NCBI RefSeq assembly: GCF_022414595.1
Contig: NZ_JADWYO010000035.1
Location: 1-62,486, forward strand
From: Streptomyces sp. MUM 203J
Lineage (GTDB): Bacteria; Actinomycetota; Actinomycetes; Streptomycetales; Streptomycetaceae
Direction of reading: 5' to 3'
Length of the DNA stretch: 62,486 nt
Made by a program: the position numbers and the translations under genes. Below, piece by piece: positions 7,623 to 15,747 of this stretch. Under the pieces are notes generated by a model, which saw nothing but the letters and a program-made list of their open reading frames with translations, was not told the origin of the DNA and ran no database searches. Position 1 is the stretch's first letter. The number at the start of each line of letters is the position of its first letter.

Positions 7623-8897
7623 ATGAGCGAACTCGCGATACTCGGTGGCACCCCAGCCCGCGGACCGCGTCCCTGGCCCGCCTGGCCACAGTACGACGAG
7701 GCGACCGAGCAGCAGCTGGTCGCTGCATTGCGCTCGCGCCGCTGGGCGTTGAGCTGGCCCAGCGACGGCAGCCCCTCCAGGGAACGGCGGTTCGCGGAGG
7801 CGTTCGCCCGGTACAACCAGGTACCGCACTGCGTCAGTGTGGACCACGGGTCGAGTGCACTGGTAGTCGCGCTGGAGGCGCTGGACATCGGCCCCGGCGA
7901 CGAGGTGATCGTGCCCGTGATGACCTGGGTCGCGCCGGTCAGCGCGGTCCTGCGAGTCGGGGCGCTGCCTGTGGTCGTCGACGTCGATCCGGAGACCGGC
8001 TGCATGACGCCGGAGGCCCTGCGCGCCGCCGTGTCGGACCGTACGAAGGCCGCGATCGTGGTGCACCTCGCGGCGAGTGTGGCCGATGTTGACGGAATCC
8101 GCGCCGCTGTGGACTGGGCCGGCATCAAGCTGATCGAGGACTGCGCCCAAGCACACGGGGCCCGGTGGCGGGGACGCCACGTCGGCACGTTCGGCGAGCT
8201 TGGCGCCTTCAGCTTCCAGGTGGGCAAGGTGCTGGCCGGGGGCGAGGGCGGCGCCGTGATCACCTCCGACCCCGAGCTGTACCGGCGGGCGCAGCAACTG
8301 CGGGCGGACTCCCGCCGCTACCCGGACGAGCAAGTGCCGGAGGGTGGGAACGAGCTGGTCGAGGCCGGGGAGGTCATGGGCGGGAACTACTGCATGTCCG
8401 AGCTGACGGCGGGTGTGCTGCTCGACCAGCTGTCCCGGCTGGACGCCCAGCACGAGCACCGGGAGAAGATGGCCCTCGAACTGGAACGCGGCCTGGTGGA
8501 GTTGGGGGATTTCGGGGCGATCCCGCTGCCGGAGGGCGCGGACCGGCGCTCCATCTACGAGTACGGCATCCGGTTCCGGCCGGGCGCCTTCGGAGACGTA
8601 CCGGTGGAGCGGGTGGCCGAGGCGGTCACGGCGGAGCTGGGCATGGACGTGTGGCCGCCGGATCTTCCGCTGCACCGGAGCGTGATGCTGCACCCGCACA
8701 CCAAGCGCCGGTTCGCGCCGGTGTGGACGGAGGACGGGCGCCGCCGTGCGCTGGGGCGGGACTACCCGGGCGCGGAGCGGTACCGGGAGACGACGCTGCT
8801 CTTCCACCACAAGGCGCTGCTGGGTGAGCCCGCCGACATGGCGGACCTCGTCGCCGCCGTACGGAAGGTGCGCGACGGGCACGAGCGGTTGCGCTGA
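7623..8897 (+). CDS. DegT/DnrJ/EryC1 aminotransferase, L-glutamine:2-deoxy-scyllo-inosose aminotransferase-like (NeoB/BtrS type)
   Basis: The protein is 424 aa; the ATG at 7623 is preceded by GAGGAGAA. The N-terminal RPWPAWPQ, an EDCAQAHGA segment (172-180) and GKVLAGGEGGAV with Lys202 as the PLP-binding residue follow the pattern that I recall for DOI aminotransferases. MGGNYCMSE downstream is also family-like. In 2-DOS pathways this one enzyme works twice: it aminates DOI to 2-deoxy-scyllo-inosamine and then aminates the oxidised intermediate to 2-DOS, with glutamine as donor. A DOI synthase gene lies in the same cluster, which supports the call. The gene ends in a convergent arrangement with the MFS exporter, with a hairpin between them. 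Confidence 0.87.
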   Translation: MSELAILGGTPARGPRPWPAWPQYDEATEQQLVAALRSRRWALSWPSDGSPSRERRFAEAFARYNQVPHCVSVDHGSSALVVALEALDIGPGDEVIVPVMTWVAPVSAVLRVGALPVVVDVDPETGCMTPEALRAAVSDRTKAAIVVHLAASVADVDGIRAAVDWAGIKLIEDCAQAHGARWRGRHVGTFGELGAFSFQVGKVLAGGEGGAVITSDPELYRRAQQLRADSRRYPDEQVPEGGNELVEAGEVMGGNYCMSELTAGVLLDQLSRLDAQHEHREKMALELERGLVELGDFGAIPLPEGADRRSIYEYGIRFRPGAFGDVPVERVAEAVTAELGMDVWPPDLPLHRSVMLHPHTKRRFAPVWTEDGRRRALGRDYPGAERYRETTLLFHHKALLGEPADMADLVAAVRKVRDGHERLR

Positions 8898-8905
8898 ACC
8901 GCACG

Positions 8906-8963
8906 GGCGCCCCCGTGGTCCGCCGGCCTGCCGGTCGGCCGGTCGCCGTGCCACAGGGGCGCC
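8906..8963. terminator. Bidirectional hairpin terminator between convergent genes
   Basis: The arms GGCGCCCCCGTGG (8906-8918) and CCACAGGGGCGCC (8951-8963) pair over 13 bp with a single C/A mismatch, which becomes a G-U pair on the opposite strand. A GC-rich inner region may extend the structure. It sits exactly between the convergent stops at 8897 and 8970, so it probably ends both transcripts. No U-tract is present, as is common in Streptomyces. Confidence 0.55.
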
Positions 8964-8969
8964 GTTCGG

Positions 8970-10421
8970 TCACTGTTCCGCGGCGACCGGCTCCTCGCTG
9001 CCTCCGGCGACGGGTGCGGGGCGGGGCAGGACGACCGCGGCCACCAGCAGACAGGTGAGGACGAAGCCCGTCGTGATGGCGAACCCCAGGTGATAGCCCC
9101 CGGCCAGCGCGTCGGCGGCGGAGCGCCCCTGGGCCGCGAGATCTGCGGTACGGGAGGTGGTGAACGCCGCCAGGACAGCGACGCCGATCGCGCCGCCGGT
9201 CTGCTGCATGGTCGTGACCAGCCCTCCGGCCAGCCCGGAGTCCTCCGGCGGGGCGTCCGCCATGGCAGTGGCGGTCAGCGCCGGAACCACCAGTCCGCCG
9301 GCGCCGAGGAGGATCATCGACGGCAACAGGTCGGTCGCGAAGCGGGCGTCCACCGGCGCCCTGGCGAGGAACGCCAGTCCCAGCGCCACGGGGACCAGGC
9401 CGATGAGCAGGATCCTGCGCTCGCCGTACCGGGCGATCAGCCGAGGTGTCAGGTAGAGCGTCAGCACGGCGGTGATCGCGGTCATCGGCAGGAACGTCAG
9501 ACCGATCTGGAGCGGCGAGTAGTCCAGGACGGACTGGAGGAACAGCGTGCAGACGAAGAAGACGCCCAGCGCGGCGGCGACGTAGAACGCGTGGAGCGCG
9601 TTGCCGCCGGACAGCCTGCGGGACCTGAACAGCCGGGGTGGCGCGATCGGGTTGGCGGCCATGCGCTGCCGTACGACGAACGCGGCGAGCAGTGCGAGCG
9701 CGACCGCGCCGAGGCCGATCGTGGTGCCGGAGCCCCAGCCGTTCTTCGGTACTTCCACCATGGTGTAGACGCCGAGGATCAGCCCGGACGTCACCAGCAG
9801 CGCGCCGAGGAAGTCGGTGTCCCGGCTGAGCCCCGGCCCTCGGTCGTCGTCGAGGTAGCGGACGGCCAGGAGGGTGGCGGCTGCCCCGACCGGGAGATTG
9901 ATGAAGAAGATCCAGTTCCAGCCGACGAGTTCGGTGAGCACACCGCCGAGGACCAGACCGACCGCGCCGGCGCTGGTCAGGACGAAGGCGAAGAGTCCGA
10001 ACGCCTTTCCCAGATCGCGGGGTTCGGTGAACAGGGTGGTGATCTTCCCGAGCACCACACCCGCGCACAGCGCGCCCGCGACCCCCTGGACGAAGCGCGC
10101 CGCAATCAGCATGCCCTGCGAACCGGAGAGCCCGCACAGCAGGGACGCCAGAGTGAACGCCACCAGTCCCACGAGGAAGACCCGCTTGCGTCCGACGAGG
10201 TCACCGAGCTTTCCCGCGAGCAGCAGCAGACCACCGAAGGGAACGACAAAGGCGTTGACCACCCAGGCCAGATCCGCCTGGGCGAAGTCCAGCTCGTGCT
10301 GGATCGTGGGAAGGGCGACGTTGACGACCGTGCCGTCGGTAATGATCATGAACATTCCGGCGCAGAGTACGCTGAGCCCCAGCCAGCGCGCCCTTGCATC
10401 GACCGTGCCCGAGTGATTCAC
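8970..10421 (-). CDS. MFS transporter, DHA2 (14-TM) drug-efflux type
   Basis: The 483-aa start is GTG 10421, with GGAGGA 6 nt upstream. Motif A appears as GKLGDLVGRKR after TM2, and VVNVALPTIQHEL near the N-terminus is typical of DHA2/EmrB-QacA proteins. Long alternating hydrophobic segments fit 14 membrane spans. Within an antibiotic cluster the natural role is proton-driven export of the product or its precursor, possibly a phosphorylated or acylated form that is later activated outside. It is transcribed alone, divergently from the two tandem radical SAM genes, across a 219-bp promoter region with below-average GC. Confidence 0.85.
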   Translation of the reverse strand: MNHSGTVDARARWLGLSVLCAGMFMIITDGTVVNVALPTIQHELDFAQADLAWVVNAFVVPFGGLLLLAGKLGDLVGRKRVFLVGLVAFTLASLLCGLSGSQGMLIAARFVQGVAGALCAGVVLGKITTLFTEPRDLGKAFGLFAFVLTSAGAVGLVLGGVLTELVGWNWIFFINLPVGAAATLLAVRYLDDDRGPGLSRDTDFLGALLVTSGLILGVYTMVEVPKNGWGSGTTIGLGAVALALLAAFVVRQRMAANPIAPPRLFRSRRLSGGNALHAFYVAAALGVFFVCTLFLQSVLDYSPLQIGLTFLPMTAITAVLTLYLTPRLIARYGERRILLIGLVPVALGLAFLARAPVDARFATDLLPSMILLGAGGLVVPALTATAMADAPPEDSGLAGGLVTTMQQTGGAIGVAVLAAFTTSRTADLAAQGRSAADALAGGYHLGFAITTGFVLTCLLVAAVVLPRPAPVAGGSEEPVAAEQ

Positions 10422-10640
10422 GTGATGTCCTCCAAAGGCGCCGAGCATTGCGCGTGGAGGATCACCCTAAAGGTACGGCAGGGGCTTGTACGGCGATTCC
10501 CGGAAAGTCCCAGCACCCGATCCTTCAGGAATATCAACTTCCGCTTTCACGATATGCCTTGTCGCTCTTGGAGAGGGTGGCGTAGGGTGGGCCGCGCGGC
10601 CCGCTCCTCAGTATTTCCGTAGGAAGCGAGAGAGTGTCCG

Positions 10641-11624
10641 ATGACGGATACGCACGACAGCCCGCCTGCGATATGGGACCGTTTTGACGCGCGCGACCGA
10701 CTCGCGATCAACTTCACTCTGACCTGCAATCTCTCCTGTGCCCACTGCATCGTGGAGTCGAGCCCCCGGCGCACCGAGCGGCTCACCACGGATGAGGTGC
10801 GCACCGCCCTCGGCGTGGGCCGGGGCCGCGGCAAGCGGCATGTGACGTTCAGCGGGGGCGAGACCTTCCTCTTCCCGGCCCAGATGTGCGAGGTGATCGC
10901 CTTCGCCAAGCGGCTCGGATATGTCGTCGACGTCGAGTCGAACGGCTTCTGGGCCCGTTCCGAGAGGATCGCGGAGCGGAAACTTGCGCCTTTCGTCGAG
11001 GCCGGAATATCCGGGCTCGCGGTGAGCGCCGACGCTTTCCATGTCGACTTCTTTCCGGTCCAGCGGGCGGTCAACGCGGTACGGGCCGCCAGGGCCGCGG
11101 GCCTGGTCACCGAGATAAACTTCTGCCCCTCCGACCGCCCCGAGACCGACGCCGACATCAGAAAGGCACTGACCGAGGCCGGCGAACCGTTCCTGGAGAA
11201 CGAACTCCTCGACCGGGGACGCGGCAAGGATCTCGTGCACATTTCCGTGGGGAGGCGCGTCGACGAGCTTCCGGAATGCGACAGCCTCACCACCACGGTC
11301 CATGCCACGGGCGATGTGTACGCCTGCTGCGAACTCGACATCAGCACCGACGCGATGAAGCGGACTCCCGTGTTCCTGGGCCCGGTCAGCAAGGTGCCCG
11401 AGGACATCGACGAGCAGGCCGCCCGCGAGCGGCTCATCACCGCCTTCTACGAACCGGACTCCCCCGTCTACTTCAGGAAGTTGGTCCGGGACCACGCTCT
11501 CTTCCGTGACCTGGCGCACGGGCGGTACCAGAACATCTGCGACTTCTGCATGACCGCCCTGCGCGACCCGCGGAGGGTCGCGGCGCTGCGGGACCTCCTG
11601 GCGGCAGATCCCCCGCGCCCCTGA
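10641..11624 (+). CDS. Radical SAM protein, first of a tandem pair
   Basis: This 327-aa protein starts at ATG 10641. The [4Fe-4S] motif is C29-x3-C33-x2-C36 (TCNLSCAHC), followed by VTFSGGETFLFP as the GGE motif and a VESNGFWAR segment. The C-terminal part has GDVYACCELD and NICDFC, suggesting a second, SPASM-like cluster. No B12-binding domain is present. It shares layout with the next gene (CxxxCxxC, VESxPR after the motif, SGGE, NxxWAR), so the two are paralogues. Possible reactions in aminoglycoside pathways are deoxygenation, epimerisation or alcohol oxidation at a sugar carbon; I cannot choose between them. The stop is 14 bp from the next start, so they share a transcript. Confidence 0.78.
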   Translation: MTDTHDSPPAIWDRFDARDRLAINFTLTCNLSCAHCIVESSPRRTERLTTDEVRTALGVGRGRGKRHVTFSGGETFLFPAQMCEVIAFAKRLGYVVDVESNGFWARSERIAERKLAPFVEAGISGLAVSADAFHVDFFPVQRAVNAVRAARAAGLVTEINFCPSDRPETDADIRKALTEAGEPFLENELLDRGRGKDLVHISVGRRVDELPECDSLTTTVHATGDVYACCELDISTDAMKRTPVFLGPVSKVPEDIDEQAARERLITAFYEPDSPVYFRKLVRDHALFRDLAHGRYQNICDFCMTALRDPRRVAALRDLLAADPPRP

Positions 11625-11638
11625 TTGGAGTCAAGAGA

Positions 11639-12670
11639 ATGGCCGAGTACTACCCGAAGACCGGCGTGTGCTACGACCACGTCGAGAGTTCGAAGATCTA
11701 CATGATCTACACCTTTGGGTGCAACGCCGCCTGCGACCACTGCCTGGTGGAGTCCAACCCGCGCAAGAAGAAGAAGCTCGACCCGGAGACAGCGATCGAG
11801 CTGCTCAGGGTGGGATCGGAGCACGGCAAGAGCTTCCTGGACCTGTCCGGCGGCGAGGCCATGCTCTACCCGGACGAGATCCTCCAGGTCGTCGGCGCCG
11901 CCCGGGACCTCGGCTACTACGTCTGCCTCAACACCAACGCCTACTGGGCCCGTACGCCCGAGCGCACCCGGAGGGTGCTGAGCGAGCTGAAGGAGGCCGG
12001 TGTACGGGCGGTGTTCCCCAGCGCCAGCGCCTACCACCTGCGGTATGTGCCGCTGGAGCGGGTCAAGCATTTGCGCCAGGCCTGCTACGACCTGGATGTC
12101 ACCTACGAGCTGAACTGGGTCTTCTCCGACCAGCCGGAGGCCGACGACCTCATCAAGCGGGAGATGGGCCTCGACGGCGAGACGCTGTACTTCGACTCGC
12201 TGGTGACCAGCGGCAACAACTCGGAGACCATCCAGCGCCTCGAACAGGTCTACACGAAGCGCGTGCCGGACGACATGGACGACTGCTTCAGCGTCCACCT
12301 CGGGGTCAACCCGCACGGCCATGTGGTGAGCACCTGCAACATGACCTACGACAACCAGAAGTTCCGCGGCACGCCGTTCTTCCTCGGCGACTTCCGGAAG
12401 GAGTCCTTCGACACGATCCTGCACAGGGAGAAGGCGTCCCCGGTCCAGCAGTTCCTCTACCACAACCCGCACCCGGCGATGCACCGACTGCTGTCGGAAG
12501 AACCCGAGTTCGGTCCGTACTACCGGGAGACCTTCGCGAGCCGCTCGTACTTCTCGGTCATCGACTACTACCTGGACCTGTTCCGCGACGAACGGACCAT
12601 GACCTGGCTCGACGCGAATCTGCCGGGGGCGGTGGCGAAGGCCGCCGCTGCGTCGCGATCTAAAACATGA
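11639..12670 (+). CDS. Radical SAM protein, second of a tandem pair
   Basis: The protein is 343 aa; the ATG at 11639 follows a GGAGTCAAGAGA stretch. The cluster motif is C28-x3-C32-x2-C35 (GCNAACDHC), followed by LDLSGGEAMLYP. The C-terminal half keeps PHGHVVSTCN but lacks the terminal C-x2-C seen in the preceding paralogue, so it may have no auxiliary cluster or an incomplete one. This difference suggests that the two enzymes either carry out different steps or work as a pair with one main catalyst. Its stop overlaps an ATG (ATGA at 12667) that opens a short unconfirmed frame before the DOI synthase gene. Confidence 0.78.
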   Translation: MAEYYPKTGVCYDHVESSKIYMIYTFGCNAACDHCLVESNPRKKKKLDPETAIELLRVGSEHGKSFLDLSGGEAMLYPDEILQVVGAARDLGYYVCLNTNAYWARTPERTRRVLSELKEAGVRAVFPSASAYHLRYVPLERVKHLRQACYDLDVTYELNWVFSDQPEADDLIKREMGLDGETLYFDSLVTSGNNSETIQRLEQVYTKRVPDDMDDCFSVHLGVNPHGHVVSTCNMTYDNQKFRGTPFFLGDFRKESFDTILHREKASPVQQFLYHNPHPAMHRLLSEEPEFGPYYRETFASRSYFSVIDYYLDLFRDERTMTWLDANLPGAVAKAAAASRSKT

Positions 12671-12861
12671 ACATGACAGGAAAGGGAGCCTGTTCTGACG
12701 TCGTCGGATCAGGACCGTTATCACCGGCCTGGGTTCGCGACGTGATGTCGCGCGAGATCCGCCTGTGCGGTTATGCCCGCCCGCACCGCCGCAGCCGTGA
12801 ACGCTGCCCCTCGGCCAGGGGCGGAGCCGGTCACACCAGACGGGCGAATGGGAGATGGTAG
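12667..12861 (+). other. Short unconfirmed frame or leader region before the DOI synthase
   Basis: A 64-codon frame starts with an ATG that overlaps the stop of the second radical SAM gene and ends with TAG directly abutting the DOI synthase ATG. The perfect abutment suggests translational coupling, but the encoded sequence is Arg-rich, has weak third-position GC bias, contains a TTA codon and matches no family that I know. More likely it is non-coding spacer that happens to be open, perhaps with an internal promoter. GGGAG at 12850-12854 is the probable ribosome binding site for the downstream gene. Confidence 0.25.
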
Positions 12862-14070
12862 ATGCCTGGGAATGACGTCGCCGCCGTGCCGGAGAACCGC
12901 TGGCAGGTCCGTCAGGTCACGATCGGAGACCACGGATACCCGTATTACTACGGGGCCGACTGCATGGCCCTCGTCCTGGATGAACTGGCCGCCCTGCGGG
13001 CAGACCGGTTCATCGTCGTCACCGACGACACCGTGCTCGCCCTGCACGGCCACACCCTGCTGTCCGGGCTCCGGCCCCTCGCCCCCGTCGAGTTGGTCAG
13101 CCACCGGCCGGGCGAGTCGATGAAGACGCTGCCGACCCTCGCGGCCGACATCGAGCGGGTCCTGGCCGCGGGCGCCACCCGGCGCTCGGTCGTCATCGCC
13201 CTGGGTGGCGGCGTCCCCGGCAACCTCGCCGGAGTGATCGCCGCGCTGCTCTTCCGGGGGGTGCGGCTGGTGCACATCCCGACCACCACCACCGCCGCGA
13301 TGGACTCGGTGCTCTCCCTGAAGCAGGCCATCAACAGCAACCTGGGCAAGAACCACGTAGGCACCTACCTCGCCCCGCACGCCGTCTTCACCGACGTCCG
13401 GCTGCTGGCCACGCTGCCGGAACGCGAACTGCGCTCGGGCCTGTGCGAGGCCGCCAAGAACTGCCTGGCCATCCGGCCCGACGAGCTGCCCGAGCTGCGC
13501 CGCGTCCTGGCCGGGGGACGGCTGGCCGACCCCGAGGCTCTGCTGTGGCTGCTGGACGCGAGTGTGCAGGCCAAGAGCAGTGTGACCACGTCCGACACCC
13601 GCGAGCAGAGGACCGGACTGGTGCTGGAGTACGGCCACACCGTGGGACACGCAGTGGAGCTGTGCGACCACCGCCGCCGGAGAATCGAGGGCCTCTCGCA
13701 CGGCGAGGCGATCGCCTTCGGGATGGTCGTGGCCGCGCGGATCTCCCACGCCCGGGGCTGGCTCTCCGCGGAGAACGTCGCGCTGCACGAGGAGATCGTC
13801 GGCGCGCTCGGCGCACCTGTGCGGCTGCCCGCCGGGCTGTCCGTCGACGACGTGCTGGACACCGTGCGGGACGACAACAAGCGCGGGTATCTGCCGCCGG
13901 ACCCGGAGTCGGTGCCGTTCGTGCTGCTGCACGACCTGGGGAAGCCGGCAGGGGAACCGGAACTGCCGCTGGTGCCGGTGGCGTTGAAGGAGATACAGAC
14001 GGCGCTGGAGTCTCTGGAGGCGCCTGCGCCGGGACCGGTGCCGGATTCAGTCGAAGCAGAGGCACGGTGA
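12862..14070 (+). CDS. 2-deoxy-scyllo-inosose synthase (dehydroquinate synthase superfamily)
   Basis: This 402-aa protein converts glucose 6-phosphate to DOI, the committed step to 2-DOS, using NAD and a divalent metal. The NAD loop ALGGGVPGNLAG lies at about 113-124. DSVLSLKQAIN with Lys154 and LGKNHVGTYLAP follow. Metal ligands are expected at Glu196 (GLCEAAKN), His259 in EYGHTVGH and His280 in SHGEA. RTGLVLEYGHTVGHAVE and DNKRGYLPP are segments that I recall as typical of NeoC/BtrC-type enzymes rather than AroB. The presence of the matching aminotransferase, glycosyltransferase and deacetylase genes makes a primary-metabolic AroB unlikely. The stop overlaps the GTG of the GMC oxidoreductase gene (GTGA). 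Confidence 0.88.
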   Translation: MPGNDVAAVPENRWQVRQVTIGDHGYPYYYGADCMALVLDELAALRADRFIVVTDDTVLALHGHTLLSGLRPLAPVELVSHRPGESMKTLPTLAADIERVLAAGATRRSVVIALGGGVPGNLAGVIAALLFRGVRLVHIPTTTTAAMDSVLSLKQAINSNLGKNHVGTYLAPHAVFTDVRLLATLPERELRSGLCEAAKNCLAIRPDELPELRRVLAGGRLADPEALLWLLDASVQAKSSVTTSDTREQRTGLVLEYGHTVGHAVELCDHRRRRIEGLSHGEAIAFGMVVAARISHARGWLSAENVALHEEIVGALGAPVRLPAGLSVDDVLDTVRDDNKRGYLPPDPESVPFVLLHDLGKPAGEPELPLVPVALKEIQTALESLEAPAPGPVPDSVEAEAR

Positions 14071-15704
14071 TCGGGGTGGGGCCCATGGGGCCGTCGGCAA
14101 TGGGGCCCGTGCCGACGGAGTCGGAGCTGGCCGCGACGTACGACGTCTGCGTGATCGGCAGCGGCGCGTCCGGAGCCGTGACGGCCTGGCTGGCCTCCCG
14201 CGCCGGGCTGTCGGTGGTGGTCGTGGAACAGGGCCGGTACGTCACGCCCGACATCTCATACGACGACCTGCTGGCGGAGGCCGAGGCCGCGTGGGTACGG
14301 CAGGAGAACGGCACCTGGGGCAAGATCGGCTACCCGTGGTCGACCTGCAACGTCGGCGGGGGCACGCTCTTCTACGGCGGCGCGTTCTTCCGTAACCGGC
14401 CTGTCGACTTCGACGCCGAGATCGCCCTGGGCGCCGGCGAGCTGCCGCTGCGCTGGCCCTGGGGGCCGGAGGAGCTGGACCCGTACTACACGGCGGTCGA
14501 GCAGCTCGTCGGCGTGGCAGGTGAGGCGGACGCGGATCCCACGCTGCCTCCGCGCGGGGAGAAGTACCCGCTGCCGCCGGTACCGCGCTCCATGGAGGGG
14601 GAGCTGCTGGCGGCGGGCGCCTCCGCGCTCGGCTGGCGGCCGTTCCCGACCCCGCTGGCCGTGAACAGCCAGGGCTACCGGGGGCAGGCCGAGTGCGCCG
14701 CCGACGCGCCGTGCATCTGCCGCCGCTGCCCGGTGGGGGCGAAGGGGGACGCGGTCAGCCGGTTCCTTGACCCGGCGCGGCGGTACGGCGCGAGGCTGTT
14801 CGCGGGAATGAAGGCGGTGCGGTTGGAGCCCGGAGCGGGCGGGGACGGCCGCACGGTCGCGGCGCTGGAGTGCGTACGGATGGACTCCGGGCGCCGGTAC
14901 CGGTTCCGCGCCCGCCAGTTCGCCGTGTGCGGCAACGCGGTGCAGACCGCGGCGCTGCTGCTGCGCTCCACCGGCGACCGCTACCCGGCGGGGCTGGGCA
15001 ACTCCCGGGACCTGGTGGGGCGCGGCCTGTGCTTCAAGCTGAGCGAGTACCTGGTGGGGTACCGGTACGGCGGCGGCCCCGAGCGTTCAGGACGGCCGGG
15101 CAGCGCGGTGATGGGCCTCGGCCCGTTCTCGACCTGTGCGGTCACCGACCTGTACGAGGACCCGGCGGCGCCCGGCGGGCTCGGCGGGATCCTGTACGAG
15201 GCGAGGCCGGAGCGGCCGTTCCGGCTGCGCGACAGTGAGCAGCTGGTGCGGATCGAGGCGCTCGTACCGGACGAGCCACAGCTGAGCAACCGGGTCCGGC
15301 TGGGCACCGGGAGCGACGCCCATGGGGTGACCGACGTGGTCATGGACTACCAGGCGCATCCGCGCGACCTGGCCCGGCTGGAGTACCTGCTGGGGCAGGG
15401 CGAGCGGATGCTGCGGGCGGCGGGCTGCGAGGTCACGGTCCGCGAGCCGTCCGGCTGGTCGCTGGGCAGCTCGCACCTGCACGGCACCTGCCGGATGGGC
15501 ACGGACCCCGCGACGAGTGTGACGGACCCGGACGGACGGCTGCACGACACGGACAACGTCTACATCGGGGACGGCGCGGTCCTCCCGTTCCCCGGCGGCG
15601 CGAACCCGACGCTGACGATCCAGGCGGTGGCGCTGCGCACAGCACGCCGGATGCTGGCGGCGCGATTCGGCGTGACGCCGACGCTACGGGAGATCGTCGC
15701 CTGA
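14067..15704 (+). CDS. GMC-type FAD oxidoreductase, paromamine 6'-dehydrogenase-like (Neo11/BtrQ type)
   Basis: The 545-aa frame opens at GTG 14067 inside the DOI synthase stop; ATG 14085 or 14100 could also serve. The FAD-binding motif is YDVCVIGSGASGA, about residue 25. VGGGTLFYGG is the GMC loop. The C-terminal SSHLHGTCRMG, a VYIGDGAVLPFPGGANPTLT stretch and the terminal helix complete the fold and carry the catalytic His/Asn pair. A Cys-rich insertion (C-x6-C-x-C-x2-C, about residues 210-220) is also visible. Homologues in neomycin and butirosin pathways oxidise the 6'-hydroxyl of paromamine to an aldehyde, which a class III aminotransferase then aminates to neamine. Such an aminotransferase is encoded at 23562-24908. 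Confidence 0.82.
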   Translation: MIGVGPMGPSAMGPVPTESELAATYDVCVIGSGASGAVTAWLASRAGLSVVVVEQGRYVTPDISYDDLLAEAEAAWVRQENGTWGKIGYPWSTCNVGGGTLFYGGAFFRNRPVDFDAEIALGAGELPLRWPWGPEELDPYYTAVEQLVGVAGEADADPTLPPRGEKYPLPPVPRSMEGELLAAGASALGWRPFPTPLAVNSQGYRGQAECAADAPCICRRCPVGAKGDAVSRFLDPARRYGARLFAGMKAVRLEPGAGGDGRTVAALECVRMDSGRRYRFRARQFAVCGNAVQTAALLLRSTGDRYPAGLGNSRDLVGRGLCFKLSEYLVGYRYGGGPERSGRPGSAVMGLGPFSTCAVTDLYEDPAAPGGLGGILYEARPERPFRLRDSEQLVRIEALVPDEPQLSNRVRLGTGSDAHGVTDVVMDYQAHPRDLARLEYLLGQGERMLRAAGCEVTVREPSGWSLGSSHLHGTCRMGTDPATSVTDPDGRLHDTDNVYIGDGAVLPFPGGANPTLTIQAVALRTARRMLAARFGVTPTLREIVA

Positions 15705-15747
15705 GCCCCCCGGACGCGCTGACTGAACTGGATCCGCCGGGCACGCC

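Noticed and set aside
9090..10622. Plus-strand open frame of 510 codons antisense to the MFS exporter
   Set aside because: The MFS translation has complete motifs and membrane segments, while this frame is charged low-complexity sequence.
12862..14070. Primary-metabolic 3-dehydroquinate synthase (AroB)
   Set aside because: Segments such as DSVLSLKQAIN and DNKRGYL, and the surrounding 2-DOS genes, fit DOI synthase better.
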